DNA of 64,000 nt from Bacillus albus (GCF_001884185.1 NZ_MAOE01000047.1:1-64000), one strand, 5' to 3'; shown: positions 27,818 to 36,939, counted from the first letter of the stretch. Program-made: numbers and translations. Notes: generated by a model from the sequence alone, not told the origin.

Positions 27818-27825
27818 AAATTATT

Positions 27826-29303
27826 ATGTCAATGATAAAAGTTCAAGATTTAACTTTTTCATACCCAGGTAGCTTTGATAATATTTTTGAAGGTGTAAAC
27901 TTTCAAATAGATACGGATTGGAAACTAGGATTTATCGGTAGAAACGGACGAGGTAAAACGACATTCTTTAATTTATTATTAGGAAATTACGAGTATAGTG
28001 GAAAAATCCTTGCTTCTGTAGAATTCAATTACTTCCCCTATCCTGTTGCAGATAAGAACAAATTTACTCATGAAATCCTTGAAGAAATTTGTCCCCAAGC
28101 AGAAGATTGGGAATTTCTACGTGAAATATCCTATTTAAATGTTGATGCCGAGGTCATGTACAGACCGTTTAAAACTTTATCAAATGGAGAACAAACAAAG
28201 GTGTTGCTTGCTGCACTGTTTTTAAATGAGGGCCAATTCCTATTAATTGATGAACCAACAAACCACCTAGACACAGATGCACGAAAAATAGTCTCGGATT
28301 ATCTAAGGAAGAAAAAAGGGTTTATTTTAATTTCACATGACAGAATCTTTTTAGATGGATGCGTTGACCATATCTTATCTATAAATAGAGCAAATATTGA
28401 AGTTCAAAGCGGGAACTATTCTTCTTGGAAATTAAATTTCGATAGACAGCAAGAGTACGAAGAGGCTACAAATGATCGTCTACAAAAAGACATAGGAAGA
28501 TTAAAACAGTCTTCCAAGCGTTCAGCAAGTTGGTCTCATGATGTAGAAGCTTCAAAAAATGGAACAAGAAATTCAGGTTCTAAGTTAGATAAGGGATTTG
28601 TAGGACATAAAGCAGCCAAGATGATGAAAAGGGCAAAAAACCTAGAATCAAGGCAACAAAAAGCTATTGAAGAAAAGTCAAAATTATTAAAAAATGTAGA
28701 GAAAACTGAGTCATTAAAATTAGAAGCATTAAAGTTCAAGTCAAATGAATTCGTTACTTTGGCTGACGTGACTGTTACGTACGATGAACAAGTCGTGAAT
28801 GAGCCAATTAACTTCGTAGTTGAACAAGGTGACCGAATTGTTCTTGATGGCAAGAATGGGAGCGGGAAAAGCAGTATCCTAAAACTAATTCTTGGGTATC
28901 CGATACAGCATACAGGTTTAGTTACTTTAGGTCCAGGACTCACCATCTCCTATGTCCAACAAGATACTTCTCATTTGAAAGGATCGCTATCAAATTTTAT
29001 TGAAGAGCACAAGATTGATGAGACATTATTTAAATCCATCCTAAGAAAGATGGATTTTGACCGAGTTCAATTTGAGAAAGATATATTTTATTATTCTGGT
29101 GGACAAAAGAAAAAACTGCTTATCGCTAAAAGTTTAATGGTTCATCCCATATGTATATATGGGATGAACCATTAAACTTTATAGATATTTATTCACGTAT
29201 GCAAATTGAAGAGCTGATTCAACAATTTAATCCCACAATGATTATTGTTGAGCATGATAAGGCATTTCAACAAACCGTTGCAACGAAAACTATATCTATG
29301 TAA
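27826..29303 (+). pseudogene. ABC-F ribosomal protection protein (Lsa/Vga-like), frameshifted near the end
   Basis: The two ATP-binding domains and linker of a Lsa-type antibiotic-resistance ABC-F protein. Domain 1 has GFIGRNGRGKTT (Walker A), LSNGEQTK (signature) and LLIDEPTNHLD (Walker B). A long basic linker follows, then domain 2 with DGKNGSGKSS and YSGGQKKKL. The uninterrupted frame stops at 29175 after 449 residues. At about 29150 one base seems missing: shifting frame gives MYIWDEPLNFID, the second Walker B, and continues through EELIQQFNPTMIIVEHDKAF to a stop at 29303, giving about 492 residues, the normal length. As written, the protein lacks the second Walker B and is probably inactive. 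ABC-F proteins displace lincosamides, streptogramin A or pleuromutilins from the ribosome. Confidence 0.85.
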
Positions 29304-29349
29304 CTCCACTCGAATCATCAATAAAGTATTTGAATGAAGTATCCAAAAA

Positions 29350-29393
29350 AGCCTAATTTCTCTACAATCCATTGAGAAATTAGGCTTTTTAAC
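29350..29393. terminator. Bidirectional terminator
   Basis: AAAAAGCCTAATTTCTC and GAGAAATTAGGCTTTTT form a long stem between the convergent ABC-F and hlyIIR genes. Confidence 0.92.
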
Positions 29394-29425
29394 AAGAAAA
29401 TTAGGATTCATAAACAATGAGTAAT

Positions 29426-30031
29426 TTACATATTAGGCTTATCTGTTAAAGCAGAAATAATTCTGCTCACCAAATCTTCTGGCATCCATTCATAATTTGT
29501 ATCATTCGATTCATTTGGTCCTAAAGAATCAATGAACTTTTTAAACTTTGGAAATAAAACAATAGAAGTGATCCAATGTATCGTATGATTTATAGAGAAG
29601 AAATGAAATACTCCTTGTTTCTCCCCCTCCTGCAATATTTCTTTTAACTGTTCAAAACTACCTACAAAATATGGTTTAATCTTTTCTAATCTTGCACTTT
29701 CCTTAATAATCTCCTCATATGCCAATGTGCCAATTTCAGGATTTTCTTTTATATGTGTAATAAAGACTGTTAAATATTCTCTTAGAGCATTAATAGGATT
29801 AAATTGATTCTTCGCAAGAAAATTAGGTAACTCATTAGCAAGACCATATTTCTTAAACACCTCATAATATAGGTTTTCTTTCCCATTAAAATAGTAAGAA
29901 GCCATAGCAACATTCACTTTCGCTTCTTTTGCAATTTCTTGTATACTCGTACCTTCATAACCACGCTCTCCAAATTTTTTCTTAGCAGCCTTCAAAATAT
30001 TTTCCATCGTCTGCTCTCGAGATTTCCCCAT
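29426..30031 (-). CDS. hlyIIR: HlyIIR, TetR-family repressor of haemolysin II
   Basis: 201 residues from the ATG at 30031, which follows GAGGTG; this matches the known length of HlyIIR. The N-terminal TetR helix-turn-helix is clear (EKAK-type helix, TSIQEIAKEAKVNVAMASYYFNGKENL in residues ~29-55). The C-terminal ligand/dimer domain contains FFSINHTIHWITSIVLFPKF and EWMPEDLVSRII. It represses hlyII by binding a 44-bp inverted repeat upstream of its promoter (present at 31858-31901). It lies just downstream of hlyII on the same strand, as in B. cereus. The assignment rests on sequence recall and on the operator match. Confidence 0.93.
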   Translation of the reverse strand: MGKSREQTMENILKAAKKKFGERGYEGTSIQEIAKEAKVNVAMASYYFNGKENLYYEVFKKYGLANELPNFLAKNQFNPINALREYLTVFITHIKENPEIGTLAYEEIIKESARLEKIKPYFVGSFEQLKEILQEGEKQGVFHFFSINHTIHWITSIVLFPKFKKFIDSLGPNESNDTNYEWMPEDLVSRIISALTDKPNM

Positions 30032-30061
30032 TTCACACACCTCAAATAATATATATTTCAC

Positions 30062-30352
30062 TTCAAAAATCCACTAAGGACTTTGAATAGAGTATCTTTT
30101 TAATGAAGTTTAATTATATATTTAAAGTAATAACTTAACAACCGATGAAGACTTGATTACTTTAAACTATTCTCCGCACAACATACTCCTCAAAAAGAAA
30201 CATCGCCTACCCTATGTCATCATACAAAGAATTCATTTAAAAATGAAATAAAAATAAACACTCAACTTCAAACAATATCTCCCTGCATGGCATGAATAGC
30301 TTTCAAATACCTCACGTTCTTTTCTAGTTGCGTATAAGAATGAAAAAAATAA
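30062..30352. other. Gene-free spacer before hlyIIR
   Basis: AT-rich; it should hold the hlyIIR promoter. I see no further reading frame or repeat. Confidence 0.4.
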
Positions 30353-30402
30353 TAAGGGCCAGAGTTTATCTATCTTTACAGATAAACTCTGGCCCTTTCA
30401 TT
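30353..30402 (-). terminator. hlyII terminator
   Basis: AAGGGCCAGAGTTTATC and GATAAACTCTGGCCCTT form a stem of about 17 bp, 18 bases after the hlyII stop. A diverged copy of the same hairpin occurs at 36809-36853. Confidence 0.9.
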
Positions 30403-30419
30403 TGTAATTCACTTGCCGA

Positions 30420-31658
30420 TTAGATTTGTTTAATCTCAATATAAGGTCCTTTAATGTTTAATTTGTTAATGTCATTCGAAATATTACCTACAGTTGTTTT
30501 TTCATTAAACATATAGACCTTTTCACCATTCACAAAGATACCCCAATTTTTATCCTCGTAACTAATACCATAACCAGCATTGCTAGATGTCGCTTTAAGT
30601 TGATTTCCATTCATTGAAAAAGATAATTTCCCTTTGCCTTTGTTAAGTTGGTTATTCACATTGTGGATACTACTCATTTGTTCTTCAAGGGCTTTTTGGT
30701 TATCAAGAGTAACTTGATGGTTTTTCCAGTCTAACTTATAGTTGTTTGTAAAGAACTCATTATATGTATCTTTATTATTTGTTCCCCACCATTTCGAACT
30801 TACCCATTCGATATTGTACTGATCTGATATTCTACGATTTGTTATTTTTAAATCAGATGTAGATTCTGTTTTATCTGCAGTAATAACTGCTACTACATTA
30901 GGAGAAAAACCATATCCTGTTAAAGCTGGTACTGTATCTTTTGAAACAAAATTATTCGTTCCTTCATTATAACTACGTGATTTCATAAATAGTTGATTAC
31001 CGTAGAAAGTATTAAATGAATCACGATTATAAATTCCCCACTCCGGGTAATTAAATGATTGGAATCCTACTTTCCAATTTAACTTTTTATCTGTGTGAGT
31101 CTCTAATACCGTTTTATAGTCTACTTGATCATAAGATACACTTTCTTTCCAAGCAAAGCTACCTGTAATACTTGCATCAGCATTTGGGCCTTTATCATTT
31201 ACCCCAACTTTAACACTTCCGCCAAGTGTATACCCTACTTCAGAAGTAACCTTTGCTGAAGTCATTGTATTAACTGGGGCAGCTTTATGGAATTGAGCGC
31301 TATCACCACTTGTTATTTCTGCTTCAGTATGATAAGCCGATGGCCACTTTAAACCTGCGTTATAGTATCCGCCATTAATTGTATATTTAGCATCTACATT
31401 ACTACCATCAGTAGTAACAATTGCAATCTTTTTATCTGCGTAAGGATCCTCAATAAAAGAAACCTTTATTGAATTTTTAATATTCTGCTTCATGTCATAA
31501 GTAGTTTTAAAACTATTATAGACTTTTCCACCATTTTGAAGATTTTCTACAGTTCCTTTAGAATCTGCAAATACAGATGTTGCTTGTAAACCAAGTGATC
31601 CAGACATAATAACGGATGCTACCGCAACACTTTTAGCTATTCCATTTGTTTTTTTCAT
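30420..31658 (-). CDS. hlyII: Haemolysin II, beta-barrel pore-forming toxin
   Basis: 412 residues from ATG 31658 (GAAGGAG upstream), the known HlyII size. A signal peptide (about 1-31, ending SVFA) is followed by the leukocidin/haemolysin core that assembles a heptameric beta-barrel pore: KSVSYDQVDYKTVLE, WKVGFQSFNYPEWGIYNRDSF, and NRRISDQYNIEWVSSKWWGT, which includes the rim region. The C-terminal extension of about 94 residues (from ~319: KLSFSMNGNQLKATSSN..., YIEIKQI) is unique to HlyII. The toxin lyses erythrocytes and kills macrophages. It is controlled by HlyIIR (operator 31858-31901) and Fur (31770-31832). It appears intact. Confidence 0.96.
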   Translation of the reverse strand: MKKTNGIAKSVAVASVIMSGSLGLQATSVFADSKGTVENLQNGGKVYNSFKTTYDMKQNIKNSIKVSFIEDPYADKKIAIVTTDGSNVDAKYTINGGYYNAGLKWPSAYHTEAEITSGDSAQFHKAAPVNTMTSAKVTSEVGYTLGGSVKVGVNDKGPNADASITGSFAWKESVSYDQVDYKTVLETHTDKKLNWKVGFQSFNYPEWGIYNRDSFNTFYGNQLFMKSRSYNEGTNNFVSKDTVPALTGYGFSPNVVAVITADKTESTSDLKITNRRISDQYNIEWVSSKWWGTNNKDTYNEFFTNNYKLDWKNHQVTLDNQKALEEQMSSIHNVNNQLNKGKGKLSFSMNGNQLKATSSNAGYGISYEDKNWGIFVNGEKVYMFNEKTTVGNISNDINKLNIKGPYIEIKQI

Positions 31659-31769
31659 ACAGACAGCCACTCCTTCTTAAACATTTAAAAGATATAAACG
31701 TATTATTTTCATCTCTCCATACTAAAAATAGATTCATACCGTTACAATGTAGAAATTTATTAATCTTTA

Positions 31770-31832
31770 TGACAATAACTATCAACACTTGTTTTGCTAA
31801 TTTCTATCTCTTTTTACTGATAACTATTATCA
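31770..31832 (-). promoter_or_regulatory. Two Fur boxes upstream of hlyII
   Basis: TGATAACTATTATCA (31818-31832) matches the 7-1-7 Fur consensus at 14 of 15 positions. TGACAATAACTATCA (31770-31784) matches at about 13. Fur repression of hlyII is described in B. cereus; here the boxes are read directly. Confidence 0.75.
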
Positions 31833-31857
31833 ATATTATTAAAACAAAGAATAACGA

Positions 31858-31901
31858 TTTAAACAATAATTTTAAATACACATTTAAAATTATTGTTTAA
31901 A
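31858..31901 (-). promoter_or_regulatory. HlyIIR operator, 44-bp inverted repeat
   Basis: Two perfect 20-bp arms (tttaaacaataattttaaat and its complement) surround 4 bases, 44 bp in total, about 200 bases upstream of the hlyII start. Size and position agree with the published HlyIIR binding site. Confidence 0.9.
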
Positions 31902-31958
31902 AAAGTGCAAAAAAATTATAGAATTCTTTATTTCGAGAATTACTATATATTCATTTAC

Positions 31959-33194
31959 CTATTGCAACCTATATTCAGATACATTATTCCCTTTCCATTC
32001 ATAATAATCTAAAATCCCCTCATAAATGGCTTCTGCTGCAATCTGCCTTCCGTTTTCTGTAGATAACTTACTGTAATCGATACCATTATCTATAAAAGCA
32101 AGTTCCGTTAACACAGCTGGCATGTCATTTTCTCTTATAACATGAAGATCTCCATGTTTAACACCTCTATCACGTGTTTGAAGTGCGTCTACTAATCGTT
32201 CTTGAATTTTTTCAGCTAAAACACGACTTTCTTCCACATGAGAATTTGTTTTTTCAGATTTGGAAGATTTATAGTAGTATGTTTCTGTCCCTTTTGCATT
32301 ACCGTTAAAAGCATTTGCATGTATGCTTATAAAGATATCACCCTGATTTCGCTTAGCAAACTTAACACGTTCCTGTAAAGAACTTTTTTGATCATATCCA
32401 GGTCTAGTATCAGATTCACGAGTTAGTAAAACTGTAAAGGGAGTATGTTTTTCAAGCAATTGTTGTAGACGTAAAGAAGTGTCTAATACAATCTTGCTTT
32501 CAGGTAATCCCTTTGTGTTTTTTCCAGGATCTTCGCCGCCATGTCCGGGATCAATAATTATTACTTTATTTTCTAAAGGATTACTTTGACTATATTGAAG
32601 CATATCTGTTTTTGCGGTTAGTTGTGCAGCTTCAGCGCGTGTTATGAATCTATTTGGTTGCCAACCATTATCTGTACCAACTGAAATTTTTAAATCAATT
32701 AAAGTATTTGCGAACTTTTCACCCCAATGTCCCTTTAAATCTTTAAATTTACTTTGCCCATTATTATTGCTTTCATTTTGTAGTTTATATGCATTCACTA
32801 GCATAGTAGCCATAGCAGCACGAGTAACTTTTCCAGAAGGATTGAAAGTTCCATTTCCTTCACCTTTAATTATTCCTGCCTTTTCAGCTGCGGCAATATA
32901 TGGAGTTCCCCAGTGGTTTTGTGAATCTTTAAAAGATGGTTTTGCATTTAAATCAATGTGTATACCAAGAGCCTTTGTCATAATGGTTGCTGCAGAAGCT
33001 CTATCTAATGTGTCATTTGAACCAAAAGTTCCATCTGGATAACCACTCAATACTTGCTTATCAACTAAATAAGTAACGGATTTGTCAGCCCATGCAGGAA
33101 CATCTGGGAATTTGTGAGTATCTGCAAAAATACTAGAAGAATAAGATAGTAGACTTCCAGCGAGAATTCCTGCAGCAATTAATTTGTTCTTCAA
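31959..33194 (-). CDS. N-acetylmuramoyl-L-alanine amidase with three SLH domains
   Basis: 411 residues. A signal peptide (1-24, SIFA|DT) is followed by three S-layer-homology repeats (about 27-200: FPDVPAWADKSVTYLVDKQV, FKDSQNHWGTPYIAAAEKAG, FKDLKGHWGEKFANTLIDL). A zinc amidase_3 domain follows with IIIDPGHGGEDPG, ESKIVLDTSLRLQ, ISIHANAF and VLTELAFIDN (zinc ligands and catalytic glutamate). The enzyme should be anchored to cell-wall polysaccharide through SLH and cleave the amide bond between MurNAc and L-alanine. It is directly upstream of hlyII, but the operator region in between makes separate transcription likely. Confidence 0.93.
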   Translation of the reverse strand: MKNKLIAAGILAGSLLSYSSSIFADTHKFPDVPAWADKSVTYLVDKQVLSGYPDGTFGSNDTLDRASAATIMTKALGIHIDLNAKPSFKDSQNHWGTPYIAAAEKAGIIKGEGNGTFNPSGKVTRAAMATMLVNAYKLQNESNNNGQSKFKDLKGHWGEKFANTLIDLKISVGTDNGWQPNRFITRAEAAQLTAKTDMLQYSQSNPLENKVIIIDPGHGGEDPGKNTKGLPESKIVLDTSLRLQQLLEKHTPFTVLLTRESDTRPGYDQKSSLQERVKFAKRNQGDIFISIHANAFNGNAKGTETYYYKSSKSEKTNSHVEESRVLAEKIQERLVDALQTRDRGVKHGDLHVIRENDMPAVLTELAFIDNGIDYSKLSTENGRQIAAEAIYEGILDYYEWKGNNVSEYRLQ

Positions 33195-33405
33195 AATTTA
33201 GCACCTCTAAAAATTTATTACAAGTTAGTAAATATATCATTTATAGTTAACCTTTAAATGATAGTCCTTTGAATAAAAAAATAGATTAAGTTGGCACTAA
33301 CACTATATTACAAATGAATAAATTTACATCGAACTATTATTCCGAAAAGAATCTCCAGACATACACTTATAGATTGAAACTATTAAATATATTCACCAAC
33401 ATTGT

Positions 33406-33469
33406 GTAACTAGTATAGTTACTTATATATACGAGTGTCAATTGAAATAACCTTACAGTTTTGTAAGGT
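33406..33469 (-). promoter_or_regulatory. Promoter with two operator-like palindromes
   Basis: On the minus strand TTGACA (33436-33441) and TATACT (33412-33417) are 18 bases apart. The -10 box lies inside GTAACTATACTAGTTAC (33406-33422). A second palindrome, ACCTTACA-N4-TGTAAGGT (33450-33469), lies just upstream of the -35. It points toward the SLH-amidase, whose start is 210 bases away. The remainder of 33195-33603 shows no gene. Confidence 0.6.
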
Positions 33470-33603
33470 AACAAACTTAATAATATATTAAGTAATTATT
33501 AAACAATGTAAACAATTATCTCTTATTTTAAGCAAAGATTGATTCAAAGTACACTCCTTCTAAATTAGCATTGGTGCCTTCTTCAAGTCCTAATGCACAT
33601 CTT

Positions 33604-33634
33604 AAAAAGAGCACTTTTGAAAAGTGCTCTTTTT
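33604..33634 (-). terminator. Terminator of the PagR-like gene
   Basis: AAAAAGAGCACTTT and AAAGTGCTCTTTTT form a perfect stem directly after the stop. Confidence 0.9.
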
Positions 33635-33636
33635 AG

Positions 33637-33930
33637 CTACAAACCTAAAATTCCTACAATCTGGCGAGCCTTAACATTATCGATATAATAATGCATCTCT
33701 AACCCTCGTCTTTCTGCACGGAGCACGGTTCCCCTTAATTTTGATAGATGCTGTGAAACAGTGGATTGCGGGATTCCTAATATTTCTGTCAACTGTGTAA
33801 CATTACACAGTTTATGGTGCATTAATTCATTTACAATTTTTAATCGAACGGGATGTGCCATTACCTTTAATACATCTACATCTTCCTCTCGGATGTTAGC
33901 TAGATCTTTATTAGATATTAATGTTGTCAT
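33637..33930 (-). CDS. PagR-like ArsR/SmtB-family repressor
   Basis: 97 residues, one winged-helix domain: DVDVLKVMAHPVRLKIVNELMHH, LTEILGIPQSTVSQHLSKLRG, and the wing RGLEMHYYID. Layout and length resemble PagR, the small repressor of the B. anthracis pXO1 toxin operon. The metal-site ELCVC motif of true ArsR is absent. AAGGGG precedes the ATG. A palindrome 45-61 bases upstream (33975-33991) could be its own operator. Its position in the hlyII-collagenase cluster suggests a role in secreted-factor or S-layer gene control (inference). Confidence 0.8.
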   Translation of the reverse strand: MTTLISNKDLANIREEDVDVLKVMAHPVRLKIVNELMHHKLCNVTQLTEILGIPQSTVSQHLSKLRGTVLRAERRGLEMHYYIDNVKARQIVGILGL

Positions 33931-33974
33931 TTCGCATTCCCCTTTATTATTAATTTCTATTTTCCAATTATCCT

Positions 33975-33991
33975 TATAAGTAGTACTTATA
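33975..33991 (-). promoter_or_regulatory. Palindrome upstream of the PagR-like gene
   Basis: TATAAGTAGTACTTATA: perfect 7-bp arms around AGT. AT-rich imperfect dyads of this size are typical ArsR-family operators, so autoregulation is plausible. Confidence 0.5.
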
Positions 33992-34038
33992 TATATTTAC
34001 CATTTATCCTGTTGAGAAAATGTATTCTCGTTCTTAAT

Positions 34039-34092
34039 CAAAAAAGACACCAATTCTATGAACAGTTTTTACTGTTCCAATGAATTGATGTC
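34039..34092 (-). terminator. Long two-part hairpin, terminator or mobile-element end
   Basis: Outer arms GACACCAATTC and GAATTGATGTC enclose an inner perfect GAACAGT-TTTT-ACTGTTC stem. On the minus strand TTTTTT follows. No minus-strand gene ends here, so it is either a second terminator or a relic of an inserted element. Confidence 0.5.
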
Positions 34093-34239
34093 CTCTAATT
34101 TTTAGCCAAACTATATTTTGTTTTAAAAAAGTTATTTTATAGTAGACATTTTCTCGTTGACACAAACTAGTAGATTAGCGATGGAAATATCAAAATGTAT
34201 TGATAAACGATTGGAAGTAATTGTTTTTTGTTTAATAGC

Positions 34240-34284
34240 AAAAAACGAGCATCCTCTCAAATTAGATAAGGTGCTCGTTTTTAT
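34240..34284. terminator. Terminator of the small secreted protein gene
   Basis: AAAAACGAGCA and GTGCTCGTTTTT pair around a long loop, with U-rich tails on both strands, 82 bases after the stop at 34366. Confidence 0.7.
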
Positions 34285-34365
34285 TTTGATCAGTAATTCT
34301 TAATTCAATTTAGTTTCTTTCCAATAAGGAAAGATTACATCAACTTAAAACAAAGCGTTTTAAAT

Positions 34366-34806
34366 TTAATTCATAGATCTTACTGAAACTTGGAATTGCC
34401 CCTTAGAACCATCATCATTTGAAACGTAAATTTTATATGTTCCGCTCGGTAATGGAGATAAAGCATTCTGTACATTTGTAACATTAATTTGTTGTTCTCC
34501 AGGTTTTATATAACCACCAACAATTGGCTCCATATTTGGACCTTTCACACTATATCCCATTGTATTTTGACCATTATTTTTCATAAAGAAGCTTAAATTT
34601 TCACTCCCATTATATAAAAAAGATGTTACAGCCTCTCCACTATAATCCATTGTTTGAGTTAATAATAAGTCTGCAGGAACATGTTCAACTATATGAATGG
34701 TATCATTTGTTTTGTGTATTTCTTCAGCATAAGTATTATTTCCTAACACACCAAGTGTTAATGCTGAAATTACTCCACAACTAAGCACTAGTTTATTTAA
34801 CTTCAT
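34366..34806 (-). CDS. Small secreted protein of unknown function
   Basis: 146 residues with a clear signal peptide (about 1-27, NNTYA|EE). The mature part of about 119 residues is rich in beta-strand pattern: FLYNGSENLSFFMKNNG, MGYSVKGPNMEPIVGGYIKPGEQ and LPSGTYKIYVSNDDGSKGQFQVSV. This is compatible with a single beta-sandwich domain such as a pre-peptidase-C-like or lectin-like fold. I do not recognise the family. There is no cell-wall anchor, so it is probably released. It lies in the toxin-collagenase cluster. Confidence 0.75.
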   Translation of the reverse strand: MKLNKLVLSCGVISALTLGVLGNNTYAEEIHKTNDTIHIVEHVPADLLLTQTMDYSGEAVTSFLYNGSENLSFFMKNNGQNTMGYSVKGPNMEPIVGGYIKPGEQQINVTNVQNALSPLPSGTYKIYVSNDDGSKGQFQVSVRSMN

Positions 34807-35438
34807 TTTAAGCTCCCCCTTGATGTTTGTAATCTATTACCATCATACATTCTTTTTTAAGTACGTTTTTATGTAATAATTCATATCTTTAAACCTATAT
34901 ATTTTAACTTTATGCCTTAATAGTTACTGAAACACTCACATTGATAAAGCTACAGTACTATGATTCATAAAAAAGAGGTAAATTTCAAAATTTATTTAAC
35001 AAAAATTCATATAATTAAGTACCAACGCACTCAAATAAATAGCGTTTCCATTTTAAATAAAATATACTAATGAAAGATTTTGAAATTTCCACTTTATAAT
35101 TTGGTATATTCCATGTTAATATAACGAAGGCTACAAATAGAATCCACAAAATATATTTTTCCAAAAAATATTTATACTTAAAATCCTATTATTTTATTAG
35201 TAACTCAATCCCAGCTTTAATTATACAAAAGTCAATTCCTAGTGTCATATGTATAAATATCTAAGTAGATTTTTTTATCTATTATTTTTCCTAACTTCCT
35301 TATCAATTCTAATAAAAGTAATATTATAGTACTTTTTCAAGCGCTCTTCCTTTTTTAGATAGAAAGTCTATTAATAACTAAACATCTAAGTTTAACTCAT
35401 ACATAATCCAATATACAAACTATCGGAGATGCAAACCT
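34807..35438. other. Gene-free AT-rich region between divergent genes
   Basis: Over 600 bases with no supported reading frame, terminator or repeat; it presumably holds the promoters of the secreted protein (minus) and the kinase (plus). The length and AT-richness fit an accessory region. Confidence 0.4.
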
Positions 35439-36692
35439 ATGGGAATATCTACTCTTTTATTAAATACCTTTATAATAATAATTTGTATCCTTAGCTACCA
35501 CGTATTTTGGCTAGAATTTAAAGAAAAAAAAACATGTAATAATATATTGATTTCTATCCTTGCCTCCATTGCTATTATTTTTTGCATGACTTTTCCTTTT
35601 CAGTTACATGCTGGATTTATTTATGATTTACGTTTTATTCCTATCATTTTAGTTTTTCTCTATGGAAATACAAAAAATATTATTTTTATAGGAATTTTAT
35701 ATCTTTCTTATCGATTTTACTTAGGCGGAAATGGCGTTCTTCCATCATTTATTATCTTTACTATTATTTCTGTTATAACAATGCTCTTCCATTACTTATT
35801 ACCTCTATATGTTAAAGAAAAAAAGATATTATTGAGCTTGCTTCTTATTTTAGTATGTACAACTTCACTTTCTATCTGCGGTATTGTAACTCAAATACAT
35901 ACAGGCAGTAAAATAGACTCTACTCTCATAGAATTTTTATTAAATTATATAATCATTAATATTTTCACAGTATTATTATCAGTATATTTAATAGAGGGAA
36001 TGATTGAGAAATATAAAATGAAAGAAAAGCTGCAACGGGCTGAAAAATTTTATATAGCTAGCGAACTAGCGGCGTCCATTGCACACGAAATTCACAATCC
36101 ACTAACTACAGTACATGGATTCACTCAATTGTTAAATGAAAAACATGCCTCTAAGCCAGCTCAAGATCAGTACTTAGAAATCATGTTAATTGAAATGCAG
36201 CAAATACAATCTACTATTAATAACTATTTATCTTTAACAAAACCACAGAACATCCTAAAGGAGAAAATAGATATTAATCATATTTTAAATCAAGTGAAAG
36301 ACACTATTTCACCACTAGCTCTATCATACAAAGTTGAAATAAAACAAAATAGTACAGATCCCTTTTATATAAATGGAGACCCCGAAAAATTCAGACTCTG
36401 TCTAAACAACATCATACAAAACGGAATTGAGGCCATGATAAATGGTGGCGTATTACAAATAAATATACAGAAAATAAAAGGGAACATTATAATCGATATT
36501 ATTGATTCAGGGATTGGAATGTCTTCTCAGCAAATAAAGCGGATTGCTTTGCCATTCTATTCAACAACAGAAAAAGGGACTGGCCTTGGTACCATGATTG
36601 CTTATAGTGTTATTAAAGAGTTAAATGGTGATATAGAGATAGAGAGTGAATTAGGTAAGGGGACACGCTTTTCTATTAGTATCCCCTGCTAA
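35439..36692 (+). CDS. Membrane histidine kinase of the KinB / sporulation type
   Basis: 417 residues. Six hydrophobic segments span about 1-190, including GFIYDLRFIPIILVFLYGN, a 5TMR-LYT-like pattern seen in KinB-type sporulation kinases. The dimerisation/phosphoacceptor helix is ASIAHEIHNPLTTVHGF with the conserved histidine, and the ATPase motifs are NNIIQNGIEAM (N box), IDSGIGMS (G1) and GTGLGTMIAYSVI (G2). No response-regulator gene is adjacent, so it is an orphan kinase that probably feeds the Spo0 phosphorelay. A GGAG-type site precedes the ATG. Confidence 0.88.
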   Translation: MGISTLLLNTFIIIICILSYHVFWLEFKEKKTCNNILISILASIAIIFCMTFPFQLHAGFIYDLRFIPIILVFLYGNTKNIIFIGILYLSYRFYLGGNGVLPSFIIFTIISVITMLFHYLLPLYVKEKKILLSLLLILVCTTSLSICGIVTQIHTGSKIDSTLIEFLLNYIIINIFTVLLSVYLIEGMIEKYKMKEKLQRAEKFYIASELAASIAHEIHNPLTTVHGFTQLLNEKHASKPAQDQYLEIMLIEMQQIQSTINNYLSLTKPQNILKEKIDINHILNQVKDTISPLALSYKVEIKQNSTDPFYINGDPEKFRLCLNNIIQNGIEAMINGGVLQINIQKIKGNIIIDIIDSGIGMSSQQIKRIALPFYSTTEKGTGLGTMIAYSVIKELNGDIEIESELGKGTRFSISIPC

Positions 36693-36808
36693 TATGACGG
36701 AATTATTCGAATGATAAATTCTTTCTACTTAACTTATTAAATAAATTTCAAAAATGCTACTACTTGATTCATTAATTATCTTCATTTCGTAAATAAATTA
36801 AACGTAAT

Positions 36809-36853
36809 AAGGACCAGATTATATCTATTTTTACGGATATACTCTAGTCCTTT
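36809..36853 (-). terminator. Diverged copy of the hlyII terminator
   Basis: AAGGACCAGATTATATC and the partner ending in CTCTAGTCCTT form a stem that matches the hlyII terminator (30353-30402) in order, loop and flanking TTATTA. It lies after the hlyII-like relic and probably terminates the collagenase transcript. Confidence 0.75.
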
Positions 36854-36939
36854 AATTAAATCAAATATACTTAAATTTTATTACTTTGCTCACATCTCTA
36901 TGAAATCATAATTCATCGATTGTATCTCATTTACTGATT

